Assembly (NCBI GenBank): GCA_945871915.1
Contig: CAMBXO010000002.1
Span: forward strand, 124,001-188,000
Direction: 5' to 3'
DNA: 64,000 nt
Origin: Singulisphaera sp. GP187
GTDB taxonomy: Bacteria; Planctomycetota; Phycisphaerae; Phycisphaerales; SM1A02
The notes beneath the pieces were generated by a model, which made no database searches, was not told the origin of the DNA, and saw only the letters and a program-made list of their open reading frames with translations. The translations under genes were made by a program, and so were the position numbers. Of this stretch, positions 17,791 through 29,100 are shown one piece after another. Within the stretch, counting starts at the first letter, position 1. The number at the start of each line of letters is the position of its first letter.

Positions 17791-19491
17791 TCAATGCAGT
17801 GGGTGCTTGGCGGCTTCGGCGGCCAGAACCGGATCGATGACATACCCCTGGGTCGCTTCATCCCATCGAAGCGATCGGAAGTCATAACAATCGCCCACAC
17901 TCGGCTGGGTCGCAAAGTTGTCATGCGGTGGCGGGCTGTCGCATTGCCATTCCAAACTGCCTCCGCCCCACGGATTGGCTGGTGCCTTGCGTCCACCAAT
18001 CAGACTGCTGATCAGGCAATAGGCCGTCAGAAAGAATCCACTGGCCATGAAATACGAGCCGAGAGTGCTGATCACGTGATAAACCTGAAACTCAGGTTGA
18101 TAGTCGTAATAGCGGCGCGGCATGCCCTTGCTTCCCAGATAGAACTGCGTGAAGAAGGTCACATTGAATCCAATAAAGATGATGACACAGGCGGTTGAAC
18201 CCAACGCCTCGCTGTACATCTTGCCAGTCATCTTGGGCCACCAGTGGTGCAATCCACCGATCATGCCGATGAGTGCCGAACCCATCATGACATAGTGAAA
18301 GTGAGCCACCACAAAGTACGTGTCGTGCAGATGCACATCGGTGTTGAGCGTGGCAAGGTGAATGCCGGTGAGACCGCCAATGGTGAACAGCACCAGAAAG
18401 CTGAGTGCGTACAACATGGGCGTGGTGAGAGAAATGTTTCCCTTGTACAGCGTGGTAAGCCAGTTGAACACTTTCACCGCGCTGGGAATGGCCACGCTGA
18501 AACTAATCAGACTAAAGAGCGTGTTGAGCAACGGGCTTTGGCCGCTGATAAACATGTGGTGGCCCCACACCAAGAAACTAAAGATGGCAATGGCAATCGA
18601 CGACAGCGCGATGAACTTGTAGCCAAAGATGTGCCGATGGGCGTGCACACTAATCAGATCACTGATAATCCCCATGGCAGGAAGAATCATGATGTACACC
18701 GCTGGATGGCTATAGAACCAGAAGAAATGTTGAAAGAGCACCGGGTCGCCGCCCATGCTCGGATCAAAGATGCCAATGTTGATGGTGCGTTCAATCACCA
18801 GCAGCATGAGCGTGATCGCCAGCACTGGCGTAGCCAGCACCTGAATGATGGCCGTTGCATAAATCGCCCACAAGAACAGCGGCATGCGGAACCATGTCAT
18901 GCCCGGCGGCCGCAGTTTGTGAACGGTGACGATGAAATTCATCCCCGTGAAAATGCTGCTGAACCCAAGCACAAACACACCAAACAGAACCGGAATCACA
19001 CCGCCTGCGGGGCTTGTTGTTGAATACGGGGTGTAGAAAGTCCAGCCGGTGTCGAAACCACCCATGGCCAAACTCACCAGTGTGAAGCACGCACCAAACA
19101 CCCACAGATAGAAACTGCCAAGATTCAATCTTGGAAACGCCACATCCTTGGCACCCAGCATGATGGGCAGCACAAAGTTGCCAAGCGCCGCGGGAATACT
19201 TGGAATGATCACCAAGAACACCATGATGGCGCCATGCAGTGTGAAGAACTGGTTGTACACATCGGCGGTGACGCCGGGAATGGTCTGCCCTGGTGTGAGC
19301 AGTTCGGTGCGAACCAGCAATGCGAACATGCCGCCAACAAAGAAACTGGCGAGCACGCCAACCATATACATCACACCAATGCGCTTGTGATCCAGCGTGA
19401 GCGCCCAACTGAGAAACCCACGCGAGTGCGTGAGATAATTGTCAGTCTGAACTTCCAGTGCGGTCGGCCGAGGTGCGTGGATCGTGGTCAT
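17791..19491 (-). CDS. coxA: Cytochrome c oxidase subunit I (A2-type heme-copper oxidase)
   Basis: Catalytic subunit that reduces O2 and pumps protons. The 566-residue protein has all heme and CuB ligands: H86 ([10 protein letters not shown]), H262 and the H311-H312 pair ([10 protein letters not shown]), and H397/H399 ([13 protein letters not shown]). The helix VI motif is FYSHPAVY (Y260-S261), so the GHPEVY glutamate is replaced by the YS pair. That marks the A2 subclass known from Rhodothermus and Thermus caa3 enzymes. It sits between coxB and coxC in the operon. Confidence 0.96.
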   Translation of the reverse strand: MTTIHAPRPTALEVQTDNYLTHSRGFLSWALTLDHKRIGVMYMVGVLASFFVGGMFALLVRTELLTPGQTIPGVTADVYNQFFTLHGAIMVFLVIIPSIPAALGNFVLPIMLGAKDVAFPRLNLGSFYLWVFGACFTLVSLAMGGFDTGWTFYTPYSTTSPAGGVIPVLFGVFVLGFSSIFTGMNFIVTVHKLRPPGMTWFRMPLFLWAIYATAIIQVLATPVLAITLMLLVIERTINIGIFDPSMGGDPVLFQHFFWFYSHPAVYIMILPAMGIISDLISVHAHRHIFGYKFIALSSIAIAIFSFLVWGHHMFISGQSPLLNTLFSLISFSVAIPSAVKVFNWLTTLYKGNISLTTPMLYALSFLVLFTIGGLTGIHLATLNTDVHLHDTYFVVAHFHYVMMGSALIGMIGGLHHWWPKMTGKMYSEALGSTACVIIFIGFNVTFFTQFYLGSKGMPRRYYDYQPEFQVYHVISTLGSYFMASGFFLTAYCLISSLIGGRKAPANPWGGGSLEWQCDSPPPHDNFATQPSVGDCYDFRSLRWDEATQGYVIDPVLAAEAAKHPLH

Positions 19492-19510
19492 GGCGTGTTT
19501 CTTGGGTGGT

Positions 19511-20632
19511 TCACTTCATGCTGACCTTAGGGGCGGCTGGCGCCTCCTTGAGGTACTTGCCGGTCTTGGGATCGAACTCATTCAGATGCTGCATCATGCC
19601 AATGACTGCATCAATCGCTTTGTCATTCAGTTGCCCCTTGAATGTGGGCATGGCATTGCCAAACCCAAACACCAACTCACTTCCTGGAACCAAAATGCTG
19701 TTGCGAAGATAATCCTCTGGCGTTGCAAATTTCTTGCCGGCTCCGATCACGCTCGAATAACTCGAACCGTCGGCAAATTTGCCATCGGAACCCTCGCCGC
19801 CGTGCGTTCGCTCCCAAATGCCTTTCCAACTCGGCCCAATGCCCTTGGTGCCATCAAGTGAATGGCACTGCTGACACCGAGCGTAAATCTTTGGACCCGC
19901 TCTGAAGAACAATTCCTCTTCTGGAATCTTGTCGAGCCATTGGCCTTGCTCGGTCAGCCATGCATCAAACTCCGGCTCAGCAAGAACGTGCACCTTGCGA
20001 TTCATGTTGCTGTGACCTGTTCCGCAGTATTCGGTGCAGAACAGATGGCGCCCCTGTCCCGACTGCGTGACTTCATCCGATTGAAACCACAAGTAGGTGT
20101 AGCGACCTGGCACAACATCCTTTTTCACACGGAAGTCTGGAATAAACAAACTGTGCAGCACATCGTTGGATCGCATGGTGAGTTGCACGGGGCGACCCAC
20201 CGGCACATACAGGTCATCCGAGGTGGCGCCAGTCGGATACTGGAACGACCACGCCCACTTCTGCGCCGTCACCTTGATGATGTAGGCATTCTTGGGCGGC
20301 GTGCTGATGTGCATGTAATCGCGGAAGCCAACATAGAAAATCACAATCACAATCAGCAACGGGACGACACCCCAACTGGATTCCAGTGCAAGGTGATGCA
20401 GGGGCGCGTCGCTTCGAAACGCCTGCCCCTTGTGCACGCGATATTTCACCACGAAATAGACCATGGCCCCGGTCACGACGGCAAAGAAGAAGTAACAGAT
20501 GTAGTTGATCCAATAGAACATCAAGTCCACATTGGCTGCAAAAGTGCTGGCACCTGGCGGCATCCACACCGAGCCTGGGGTGGACGCGTCGGCGGCAAGT
20601 GCGGCTGAAATGAATTGGAAGGAAGGAAGCAT
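19511..20632 (-). CDS. coxB: Cytochrome c oxidase subunit II with fused cytochrome c domain (caa3 type)
   Basis: Accepts electrons and passes them to subunit I. The 373-residue protein has two membrane helices (about 38-62 and 88-104). A cupredoxin domain carries the CuA ligands H160 ([12 protein letters not shown]) and C199-x3-C203-x3-H207-x2-M210 ([12 protein letters not shown]). A C-terminal class I cytochrome c has CQQCH at 253-257 and a distal Met in NAMPTFKG. Start set at the ATG at 20632, because upstream codons to 20863 run into the SCO gene. The fused heme c makes this a caa3 enzyme. Confidence 0.95.
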   Translation of the reverse strand: MLPSFQFISAALAADASTPGSVWMPPGASTFAANVDLMFYWINYICYFFFAVVTGAMVYFVVKYRVHKGQAFRSDAPLHHLALESSWGVVPLLIVIVIFYVGFRDYMHISTPPKNAYIIKVTAQKWAWSFQYPTGATSDDLYVPVGRPVQLTMRSNDVLHSLFIPDFRVKKDVVPGRYTYLWFQSDEVTQSGQGRHLFCTEYCGTGHSNMNRKVHVLAEPEFDAWLTEQGQWLDKIPEEELFFRAGPKIYARCQQCHSLDGTKGIGPSWKGIWERTHGGEGSDGKFADGSSYSSVIGAGKKFATPEDYLRNSILVPGSELVFGFGNAMPTFKGQLNDKAIDAVIGMMQHLNEFDPKTGKYLKEAPAAPKVSMK

Positions 20633-20670
20633 GGTCGGTTCTTCGAAGATGAATGAATCACACCGGCGGC

Positions 20671-21573
20671 TTACACCGCGGAGGGGACTCCTTTGACAGG
20701 GACGCACGCAGGAACTGGCGACAGTTTGCGTGCGCGAATTTCGCGGCGATACACAATGAACAGAGTTGTTCCGAGTGAAATCACGGTGACCAGCCCCCCA
20801 ATTTGCATGACCCGAAACGCCCAGAGCACATACCCGCCTTTGGAGGGATCGAATTGGTGGCACCAGAAAACGAATTGATCGAACGTGCTGCCGAGTTTGC
20901 CGTCACCAGCGCCCGTGAGAGCAAACCGCAAGTCACTGCTTGACGGCGCCACGCCCGGCAAATATTGGCTCAGCCTTCCCTGCCCTGTCATGGCGAACAC
21001 TGCGGCAGGATGCGCAAATTCTCCGTCGGCCATTTTCTTATATGGAAAGCCAACCGAGTCGGCAATGGATCGCACAGTGGCCTCGTCACCCGTAAGGAAG
21101 CGCCAACCTTTTTCGCCACCTGCGCGACCGTACTCAACGGCGTATCCCGCTCGCTTGGCCGCGGCAAGTTCGAAATTCTCTTCGGGATTGATACTGATGA
21201 ACAACACATCGAACTGCTCGCCCACCGACCAATCAAGTCCCTGCATACCTCGGACAAGGCCATTGAGTGCAAGCGTGCACAGCATGGGGCACCGCATGTA
21301 TCCAAGTTGCAGCAATCGAGGCCGTCCATCCGCGAAGAGGGCTTCAAGAGTTACAGGCTGACCCTTCTCATCGCGAAGCGTTGCATTGAACGGCAACCTT
21401 TCTCCGCGGCGATCAGTCACAGTCATGCCATCCAACTCCGCCGGGGCTGCTGTTGTTTCCGCAGTGGGTTGAAAGCCTGCCGCTGGTTTCTGCGCCAACG
21501 CCGCGCAGGAAATCACCCATGCGGCCAGCACGGCAAATGAAGCCCACAAAGAATGGTGCAGACCGTTTGCCAT
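20671..21573 (-). CDS. SCO1/SenC-family copper chaperone, oxidase assembly
   Basis: Delivers copper to the CuA site of subunit II. The 300-residue protein has a signal peptide (AAWVISCAALAQ) and a thioredoxin-like domain. The copper-binding motif is C95-P-M-L-C99 (GYMRCPMLCTLAL) with the third ligand H188 (EFAHPAAVF). A membrane helix near 255-275 and a basic tail close it, unlike minimal SCO proteins. Its ATG shares one base with the upstream stop (TAATG), and coxB follows 38 bases on. Confidence 0.92.
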   Translation of the reverse strand: MANGLHHSLWASFAVLAAWVISCAALAQKPAAGFQPTAETTAAPAELDGMTVTDRRGERLPFNATLRDEKGQPVTLEALFADGRPRLLQLGYMRCPMLCTLALNGLVRGMQGLDWSVGEQFDVLFISINPEENFELAAAKRAGYAVEYGRAGGEKGWRFLTGDEATVRSIADSVGFPYKKMADGEFAHPAAVFAMTGQGRLSQYLPGVAPSSSDLRFALTGAGDGKLGSTFDQFVFWCHQFDPSKGGYVLWAFRVMQIGGLVTVISLGTTLFIVYRREIRARKLSPVPACVPVKGVPSAV

Positions 21574-21992
21574 TACTTCTTGATGCCCCCAGGTGCAGAG
21601 GTCGCTGGTTTCGCAGATGGAGTAGGTGGAGCGGGTGTCGCTGGTGTCGCGGGCATCTGGCTGACTTCAATTCCCTGTTGAGCCGTCAACTCCATGGCCC
21701 GTTCAATCGGAATGCGAACTTTCTGCACTTGCTTTCCATCTGGCTGAATCCATTGATAACGCTGATAACGACTCAACTGATCTCGCCACTCAGACCTCGT
21801 TGCTTCAAGTTTTTCAAAACTCTGATCCACCACCTTTTCGTCGTGCTCAATCGTTTCGACATGGAAATACATCACGCTTGCCGCAACAACCAACGCCACA
21901 AGAATGACGATGCTTGCAAGCGACAGGAACCATGTGCTGCCCGGTTCTGGGTCGTCAAGCTGAATCGAAAGATTGGATGGTTGGGCGCTCAT
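21573..21992 (-). CDS. Small single-pass membrane protein between act and cox genes, function unknown
   Basis: I do not recognise this 139-residue protein. It has a short cytoplasmic N-terminus, one membrane helix (about residues 22-42, STWFLSLASIVILVALVVAA), a charged helical domain with KVVDQSFEKLEATRSEWRDQ, and a Pro/Ala/Thr-rich tail. No heme, copper or Fe-S ligands are visible. The start at 21992 (MSAQPSN) avoids overlap with actF. Being locked between actF and SCO, it may be an accessory subunit or assembly factor; that is inferred from position only. Confidence 0.72.
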   Translation of the reverse strand: MSAQPSNLSIQLDDPEPGSTWFLSLASIVILVALVVAASVMYFHVETIEHDEKVVDQSFEKLEATRSEWRDQLSRYQRYQWIQPDGKQVQKVRIPIERAMELTAQQGIEVSQMPATPATPAPPTPSAKPATSAPGGIKK

Positions 21993-22002
21993 AGAAGTCT
22001 TT

Positions 22003-23298
22003 TCAATAGTTCTCAAACCGAAGGCTTTCAGCCAACCGCGGGTCGTTGCGACACAGCAACCCGGTTCGGGTCAATCGTGAAAGTGCTCCGCCGAGCGTGA
22101 GCAGAAGGAATCCAAAAGAGAACGTCAGAAGCACCGGGTTGAAGATCGGCGCGTATTCATGAGCGTAGGCAGCCTGCACTTCGTCATAGGTTGCAAACTG
22201 TGCAAGATCATGCGGAATGACCGGCTGGATCAGATAGGTGAGATCCACCCAATGAAAGACCAGCATCCAGACCACACCAAACAGAAACGTTCCACGCCAC
22301 CGCTTGGTCCATCTGGAAATGAGAAAGAGGAATGGCAGAATGAAATGCCCAAAGAGCAGCGCCACACTCACCAGTCGCCATTGACCAATCTGTCGTGCCA
22401 TGAACCACGTCGTTTCTTCCGGAATGTTTCCGTACCAGATGAGCATGTATTGACTGAAGGCGATGTAGGCCCAGAACACAATTCCGAAACCAAAGAGAAG
22501 TTTGCCCAGATCTTGATAGTGCTCGGCCGTGATGACGCCCTTGAGGTAGCCCTGATCCTGCACACGCATGCACAACAAGGCAATGGTTGAAAAACCGCCG
22601 GCACAACACGCGGCGAAGAAATACACGCCGAACATGGTGCTGAACCACAATGGATTCAGGCTCATGATCCAGTCGAAGGCAGCGAAGGTGGTCGTGAGCC
22701 CAAAGAGGATCAACGCGGGGCCAGACCACTTGGCCATTCTCAAAGTTCGCTCGATGCGGCCGTCGTTGTCTTGTGCCGCGGAGTTGCTGACAAAGAACCG
22801 TGCCAGCAACGCCCACACGGTGAGATAGATCGCCGCGCGAATCATGAAGAACGGCACATTGAGAAACGCGGACTTTTTGGCAATGGTGTGCGCTTCGGCA
22901 GCGTCCACTTGTGCAAGATGTTCCAGATTCGCCCATGGAAAGAGCACATCCAGCCGACCCTGCAACCACAGCACGACAAACGGAATGAATCCCAGCCAGA
23001 GCCATTGCAAATTGCCGGCAAGAGCCTCTGCTGGTCGTCGCACCACCACGCTCCACCCAGCTCGAACCATGTGCTGAATGGTGATAAAGAAGAGAGCCCC
23101 AAGCGACAGCGTGACCGCGAACAACCATCCTTGCATCCAAGCCTTCATCAGAAAGTTGTCGCCGCCGCGCCATCCGAGGAAAGCGCCAACAAGCAGGAAA
23201 GCGCACCCCACCAGTTGCATGGTTCTTGCACGGGTCATCAGACCTTTGCCACTCACGGCGGCTGGGGGACTTTGCGTCATGTTCACAGCGTGCGCCAT
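22003..23298 (-). CDS. actF: Alternative complex III subunit ActF (NrfD-related, quinone-site membrane protein)
   Basis: One of two integral subunits that anchor alternative complex III. The 431-residue protein has about ten membrane helices (ARTMQLVGCAFLLVGAFLG, LFFITIQHMVRAGWSVVVRR, FDWIMSLNPLWFSTMFGVYF, AFSQYMLIWYGNIPEETTWF). SQYMLIWYGNIPEE is typical of ActF. The ATG at 23298 follows the actE stop with a 1-base gap. The overall gene order A-B-C-D-E-F confirms the call. Confidence 0.93.
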   Translation of the reverse strand: MAHAVNMTQSPPAAVSGKGLMTRARTMQLVGCAFLLVGAFLGWRGGDNFLMKAWMQGWLFAVTLSLGALFFITIQHMVRAGWSVVVRRPAEALAGNLQWLWLGFIPFVVLWLQGRLDVLFPWANLEHLAQVDAAEAHTIAKKSAFLNVPFFMIRAAIYLTVWALLARFFVSNSAAQDNDGRIERTLRMAKWSGPALILFGLTTTFAAFDWIMSLNPLWFSTMFGVYFFAACCAGGFSTIALLCMRVQDQGYLKGVITAEHYQDLGKLLFGFGIVFWAYIAFSQYMLIWYGNIPEETTWFMARQIGQWRLVSVALLFGHFILPFLFLISRWTKRWRGTFLFGVVWMLVFHWVDLTYLIQPVIPHDLAQFATYDEVQAAYAHEYAPIFNPVLLTFSFGFLLLTLGGALSRLTRTGLLCRNDPRLAESLRFENY

Positions 23299-23299
23299 C

Positions 23300-23977
23300 T
23301 CACTTGGCCTCCGCCAGCGTGACGCCGGCTGGCACATCCGATGGATGTGCGTTCTGACTTCGCTGAAGAGATTTCACATACGCCGCAATTGCCCACCGAT
23401 CAGCGACCGGAATCTGACTTCCGTATCCCGCCATGTTTCGAATGCCGTTGGTGATCGTGTTGAACAATTGCCCAACCGGCTGCACCGAGACCGTTTCGTC
23501 GTGGACAAGATTCTTTGCCTGCACCCACACGGTTCCATTCACAGGCCCGTTGGTATTGGCGACCAACTCCATCGCTTTCTGGTTCACCGATCCATCGCCC
23601 GCGCCGGTTTCACCGTGACAGACCGAGCAATAAATATTGAATCGCTGCTGACCTCGCTGCAGGGTTGCCATCGTGAGCGGAATCTGCGGAGGCAACGTGG
23701 TCGCCCATTGCCCGCCCACAACACCGTCATAGAAATAGGCATCCACATAGGTCTCGCCGCGAGCGACCGTGCTGTCGACGGGTGGTCGCACCGCGCGACG
23801 ATCCGCAAAGAGCGGGTTGACCGACTGGGCCTTGAACTTGGATTGAAAGTCCATGTCCTGAATAAAGTGCACAGGAAGATTCGAGTTGGGCGTCACACGA
23901 ACGCGTGCAATCACCGCCGGCGGAATGAGCAGGCAAAGCAGAAGTATGAGCCCGACATAGATGAAGAGTCGTGGCAT
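23300..23977 (-). CDS. actE: Alternative complex III subunit ActE (monoheme cytochrome c)
   Basis: A 225-residue membrane-anchored cytochrome c. The N-terminal helix is MPRLFIYVGLILLLCLLIPP. The heme site is CSVCH in FNIYCSVCHGETGAGDGS, and the distal Met is probably in IRNMAGYGSQIP. The start at 23977 follows actD with a 1-base gap; the frame extends to 24070 within actD. It probably hands electrons from ActA to the caa3 oxidase, as known for alternative complex III. Confidence 0.92.
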   Translation of the reverse strand: MPRLFIYVGLILLLCLLIPPAVIARVRVTPNSNLPVHFIQDMDFQSKFKAQSVNPLFADRRAVRPPVDSTVARGETYVDAYFYDGVVGGQWATTLPPQIPLTMATLQRGQQRFNIYCSVCHGETGAGDGSVNQKAMELVANTNGPVNGTVWVQAKNLVHDETVSVQPVGQLFNTITNGIRNMAGYGSQIPVADRWAIAAYVKSLQRSQNAHPSDVPAGVTLAEAK

Positions 23978-23978
23978 G

Positions 23979-24596
23979 TCAGGCCTCCACCGCCTCGACG
24001 ACTTTGGCGCCAAGACTTTTGAGGAATTCTTCCGTGCGACTTCGGAAAAACCGAGGGTCACGCGACTCAATCACAATAAAGAAGCGGTCATCTGTGGCTC
24101 GCAGGAAACGCTTGTTGGCAAGCAGCGGATGCGAAAGCCACGGCAAGCCATTGAGCAGCAGCATGAGCCCGACCGCTCCGAGAGCTGAAAGCAAGACAGT
24201 CAGTTCAAAGATGACAGGAATAAATGCAGGCAAACTCAGCAAGGGCTTTCCGCTGATCAGGAAGGGATAACCCGTCACCCACACCAACGCCCACAACGAA
24301 AGACTGCTTGAGTTGGTGAAGGCCTGCAAGATGAATCCAATCGAAGTTCCTGTCAGACCCGCACCGAACACCAGAATTGGAAGAATGGTGCGCTGCACAC
24401 CCATCGCCTGATCGAGTCCGTGCACGGCGAACGGTGTGTGACAGTCCCACCATCGGTAGCCCGCATCTCTCACTTTTTCCGCTGCATGCATGAGCGACGC
24501 CGGATCATGGAACTCGGCCAGCAAACCATGCACACGACGGCGCGTGGCCGGAGGCGTGGATGCGTGCGTGGTCGTCATGGAAGAAAGCGTGGTCAT
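23979..24596 (-). CDS. actD: Alternative complex III subunit ActD (DUF3341)
   Basis: The 205-residue DUF3341 protein has a soluble N-terminal part (RRVHGLLAEFHDPASLMHAA, then YRWWDCHTPFAVHGLDQAMG) and two membrane helices (TILPILVFGAGLTGTSIGFI and IPVIFELTVLLSALGAVGLM). It ends in a soluble FFIVIESRDPRF segment. The conserved DAGYRWWDCHTPFPVHGLD-type block is diagnostic for ActD. MTTTHASTP at 24578 is an alternative start. Confidence 0.93.
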   Translation of the reverse strand: MTTLSSMTTTHASTPPATRRRVHGLLAEFHDPASLMHAAEKVRDAGYRWWDCHTPFAVHGLDQAMGVQRTILPILVFGAGLTGTSIGFILQAFTNSSSLSLWALVWVTGYPFLISGKPLLSLPAFIPVIFELTVLLSALGAVGLMLLLNGLPWLSHPLLANKRFLRATDDRFFIVIESRDPRFFRSRTEEFLKSLGAKVVEAVEA

Positions 24597-24620
24597 TTTT
24601 TTTATTGAAAGGGTTGAATG

Positions 24621-26141
24621 TCAGGAAGCATCCGGTGCGTGCGTCGCGGAAGGCGAGGCATGAGCGGCCTGTGCGGAGCCTGCACCGCCGTGGCTTGTCG
24701 GTGCGTGCCAACCTTCCCAGTGCGGGTTGGCTTGCGGCATGGTTGCTTTGATTTCTGCAATGGCCACCATGGGCAAGTAACGACAGAACAGCAAGAAGAG
24801 CGTTCCGAACAACCCAAACGACCCAAGCATGGTGCTCATGTCCACCCACGTTGGCGTAAAGAAGTCCCAACTGGTGGGAATGAAATCATTGGCAAGACTG
24901 GAAACGATAATCACGAATCGCTCGAACCACATGCCGATGTTCACCACCAAACTCAGAATGAACATCAACGGAATGCTGGTGCGAATGGCCTTGAACCAAA
25001 AGAGTTGCGGCGTGATCACATTGCAACTGACCATGATCCAATAGGCCCACCAATACTGTCCGAAGGCTCGATTGACGAACGCAAATTTCTCATAGAGAGC
25101 CCCGGAGTACCACGCGATGAAGAACTCCATGGAGTAGGCGTAGCCCACCATGCAGCCGGTCACCAGAATGATCTTGTTCATGTTGTCTAAGTGACGCAGC
25201 GTGATCATGTCCTTCAGGCCAAACAGTTGCCGTGCAGGAACAGCCAGCGTGACCACCATCGCAAAGCCGCTGAAGATGGCACCGGCAACGAAATAGGGAG
25301 GGAAGATGGTGGTGTGCCAGCCTGGAAGTTGGCTCACCGCAAAGTCGAAACTCACAACGCTATGCACCGACAACACCAGTGGCGTGCTGAGTGCGGCAAG
25401 CAGCAAATACGCCCGTTCATATCGATGCCAATGTCGATTGCTGCCTCGCCACCCAAGCGAGAACAGACCGTACGCAAATTGCTGAATGGTTCCCTTGGCC
25501 CGATCGCGAAGCGTGGCAAGATCGGGAATCAATCCCACGTACCAAAAGAGCAAGGACACCGTGAAGTAGGTGCCGACTGCAAACACGTCCCAAAGCAGCG
25601 GGCTTCGAAATTGAGGCCACATGTCCATCTGATTGGGAATCGGAAAGAGCCAATACGCAAGCCAGACGCGACCCACATGGATGCCGGGAAAGAGTCCGGC
25701 GCAGATCACCGCAAAGATGGTCATGGCTTCTGCGAATCGGTTGATTCCCGTGCGCCATTTCTGTCGGAACAGAAAAAGAATCGCGCTGATGAGCGTGCCT
25801 GCGTGACCGATGCCGACCCAGAACACAAAGTTTGTAATGTCAAAGGCCCACATCACTGGGTTGTTCAATCCCCACACACCAACGCCCGCAAAGAAGAGAT
25901 AGGTCACACAAAAACCAAGGAGCCCCACCAACGAAAGGCTGACCGCAAAGGCCGCATACCACGCAAAGGGTGGCCGCTTGGATTCCGCAACTTGGCACAC
26001 CTGTCGTGTGACTTGGTTGAAGCGGTCCATGTGAGACACCAGCGTGGCGCGACGACCCGGCGTCTCTGCCGTGTTGTCAACTTCCACAAACCCGGGAAGC
26101 CGCCCACCGGTCGCGCTGGATGACGATGGAATGGCGCTCAC
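24621..26141 (-). CDS. actC: Alternative complex III subunit ActC (NrfD/PsrC-like membrane subunit)
   Basis: A ten-helix quinol-binding subunit of the NrfD/PsrC family, 506 residues. Recognisable blocks include [15 protein letters not shown]-like [40 protein letters not shown], and [20 protein letters not shown]. The start is GTG at 26141 and overlaps the actB stop by 4 bases (GTGA). The C-terminus is Ala/His-rich and cytoplasmic. Together with ActF it forms the membrane arm. Confidence 0.94.
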   Translation of the reverse strand: MSAIPSSSSATGGRLPGFVEVDNTAETPGRRATLVSHMDRFNQVTRQVCQVAESKRPPFAWYAAFAVSLSLVGLLGFCVTYLFFAGVGVWGLNNPVMWAFDITNFVFWVGIGHAGTLISAILFLFRQKWRTGINRFAEAMTIFAVICAGLFPGIHVGRVWLAYWLFPIPNQMDMWPQFRSPLLWDVFAVGTYFTVSLLFWYVGLIPDLATLRDRAKGTIQQFAYGLFSLGWRGSNRHWHRYERAYLLLAALSTPLVLSVHSVVSFDFAVSQLPGWHTTIFPPYFVAGAIFSGFAMVVTLAVPARQLFGLKDMITLRHLDNMNKIILVTGCMVGYAYSMEFFIAWYSGALYEKFAFVNRAFGQYWWAYWIMVSCNVITPQLFWFKAIRTSIPLMFILSLVVNIGMWFERFVIIVSSLANDFIPTSWDFFTPTWVDMSTMLGSFGLFGTLFLLFCRYLPMVAIAEIKATMPQANPHWEGWHAPTSHGGAGSAQAAHASPSATHAPDAS

Positions 26142-29100
26142 GCCTGTGCTCCATTCTGATGGCCCAACGAACCACGAGCGTGATCGCTGCCGTGGCCAGA
26201 GGAATCAGGCCCTTGCTCAACGCCCGGATTGCGAACCCGCGCCATGTATTTCACACGCGGCTTGACATTCAGTTCATCAAGCATTCCATAACTCACCGGG
26301 TGAGACTGCAATGCTGACACCTTGCTCGCCGGATTGTTGAGATCGCCAAACACAATGGCACCGGCCGGGCACGCCTGCTGGCACGCGGTCACGATGGCAC
26401 CATCCGGAATCGAGAAGTTTGCGGTGCCGCTTGCCGTTCCACCGGCTTTCACCCATTCATTCTTGTACTTGATCTTGGCCGACGCGATGCGCTGCAAGCA
26501 GAAACTGCACTTCTCCATCACGCCTCGCATGCGCACGGTGACTTCAGGATTGAACTGCATACGCAACCACTCATCTGGCCCAGTCTCAATGAAGTATTCC
26601 GGCTTCACAGCAAGCAGGCCAGTCTGCTCGCGAACCGGCTCGCGCCGCTGGTAATCAAAGAAATTGAATCGACGCACTTTGTATGGGCAGTTGTTGCTGC
26701 AGTAGCGCGTGCCGATGCAACGGTTGTACACCATGTTGTTCACGCCGTCGGAATCATGGCTGGTGGCCGCAACAGGACACACTTCCTCGCATGGTGCCGT
26801 TTCACAATGCATGCAGGTCACAGGCTGGACTGCAAATCCATCCGGCTGGGCTGGGTCACGACCCTTGAAGTATCGGTCAATGCGAATCCAGAACATCTCG
26901 CGGCCTCGCTTCACCTGATCCTTGCCCACGATCGGAATATTGTTCTCTGCCTGACACGCTGTCACGCAAGCCTGGCAACCAGTGCATGTGGTGAGGTCTA
27001 TCGACATGGCCCAGCGGAACTGCGCGCCGTCCATCAGCGTTTCCTGCCACAAGCTCAAGCGATGCGGCACATGCACTGCGTGCGCCGCGAAATCAGGATG
27101 ATGCTTGTAGGTCTCAAGTGAAGTTTCACGAATCAAAGTTGGAAGGCGTTCCTGAACGCTGTTGTGGGGAACGCTTGGAATCAACGCCGCATCAATGCTT
27201 CCGTGATCCTGTGTGTGTGCAAACTCGTACTGTTGACCAGTGGGCTTCACGCTCACACCACGCACCATGCACATGGCCGCCGATGTTCGCATTGGATAGG
27301 CATTAAATCCTGCGTCCGCAGCAATGGAACCCGCTGCATCACCCACTCGCCCGCCACCGAGAGCAATCACAGCCGAGTCATCAACCATGCCCGGCACTGG
27401 GAACACAGCCGCTTGAATGGACCGACTGCCCTCACCCACCACAACGGTGCTTCCTTGCTTGAGACCAAGTCGCTGAGCCGTGGGAACCGACAGCAGAAGC
27501 GCATTGTCCCATGTGATTTTGGTCACTGGATCAGGAAGTTCCTGCATCCAGCCAAGATTTGCGAAGCGGCCATCAAGCACGCGGCTGTCCGGCACAAAGC
27601 ACAACTCAATGCCGGCATCGCGACTGCTTGGCTGCGCATCGGCAAGCGAGGCCACGGCTCGACCAACATCACTCAAACGAATCGCTGGCGCCACATCTGA
27701 AAGCGGCGAGGAGGACACCATTCCACGATCGAGCCAACCTCGCCATGCAGGTTCAAAAGCCTGTGCTGTTTGTCCGCAGAGCCCCATCTGTGCGCGCCGC
27801 ACCAACGTGTGGCCGTCTCTCGGTTCCGAATCTCCACAGAGCATCGCCAGCACTTCGATGGCGCTTCGTCCACCTTGAGATGCATCCACCATTGGCTGAA
27901 TCAAGGGTTGCTGAATCGACATCGTGCCGTCGGGAGAACGAACATCACCCCAGCACTCTAAGAAGTGAGCTTGCGGCACATGAAAGGTGCACGACGCTTC
28001 GCGGCTTGTTTCATCGAGGTAATACGCCAGACGCGCAATGTGTGGCACTTTGGACATGGCCGCAGAGAAGGCGAAGTCCGCCGGAGCGTCATAGCAAGGA
28101 TTGGCCCCCAAGACCAAGAGTGTGTCAACGGCTCCACCGTTCATGGATTGAACAAGTTCGGAAAGTTGAAGTGTTGCAATGGATGTGGGATCCGAAAGCA
28201 ATCGCTGTGTGGTGCCCGTTGCACCCAACGCATGATTGATTGCGGCAACAAGCGCGTGCATCTCGGCAGGTTGACCCTCGCCGCACAACACAATCGCCGT
28301 GCCCTTTGCACCCTGCAAATCTTTCACCATGGAATCGAAAATCTTCTTGGTGTGATCATCAAACAGATTCTTTGCTGCTGGAGCCGCCGCCAATCGCTCC
28401 GCTGCGGATTTCATCGCGGAATCAGTTGTGGCGCCGACTGCCAACGCAATCATCGCGGCAACCACTGGCATGTCGCCACGACGAATCGCAAGCCGATGAT
28501 CTGCCGCCATGCCCGTGACCGTGACGCCAGGCTCCATGGCATACATGCGACTCTGCTTCTGCTTGGTTGGCTCCGCGGCATTCAATCGCCGACCATTCGC
28601 CCAATCTCGTGTCATCCTGAGCGAAAGTGGATCTGTTCCAAGCGGATCTGCATCAAGCGCAACGATGACCGTTGCCTTGTCAAGTTGCACCAGCGTGCGC
28701 ACGCCTGCTCCATAAGCCGTGCTCAATCCCTTACGCGATGCATCGGCTGCGAGTGCCTCCCACGCAGCCACTTTCGCCTTTGGGAATGCTTGCACAACGC
28801 GCTTCAACATGTCCTGCTGAGTGGGACTACTGGTGGCCTGCGTCAGAATGGCCAAGCCCTCGCCCTGCTTTGCACGTAAGGCAATCGATCGATCGCCGAG
28901 CCACTTTTCGAAAGTCGCAAAGTCCGACGGCTTTCCATTGTGCATCACCGTTCGACTTCGATCCGGGTCGTACAACTCAAGGACGCGAGCCTGCATCCAA
29001 GGCGTACTCGCTCCACCCCAGAACGGATGGTCGGCGTTGCCATCCAGTTTGATTGGGCGACCATCGAAACTTGTCGCGAGCAGTGAGTACCCGATTCCGC

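Noticed and set aside
18244-19023. 259-codon open frame on the plus strand, opposite coxA
   Set aside because: It is antisense to a strongly conserved coxA and is a low-complexity His/Gln/Arg-rich translation with no family features.
22208-23206. 332-codon frame within actF, same strand
   Set aside because: Out of frame with actF, whose membrane helices are well conserved; the alternative translation is Ser/Cys/Arg-rich.
25191-26123. 310-codon open frame opposite actC
   Set aside because: Antisense shadow of a clear NrfD-type gene; composition is Arg/His-rich and no ribosome-binding site is seen.
27965-28879. 304-codon open frame opposite actB
   Set aside because: Antisense to the molybdopterin-like part of ActB; no recognisable domain.
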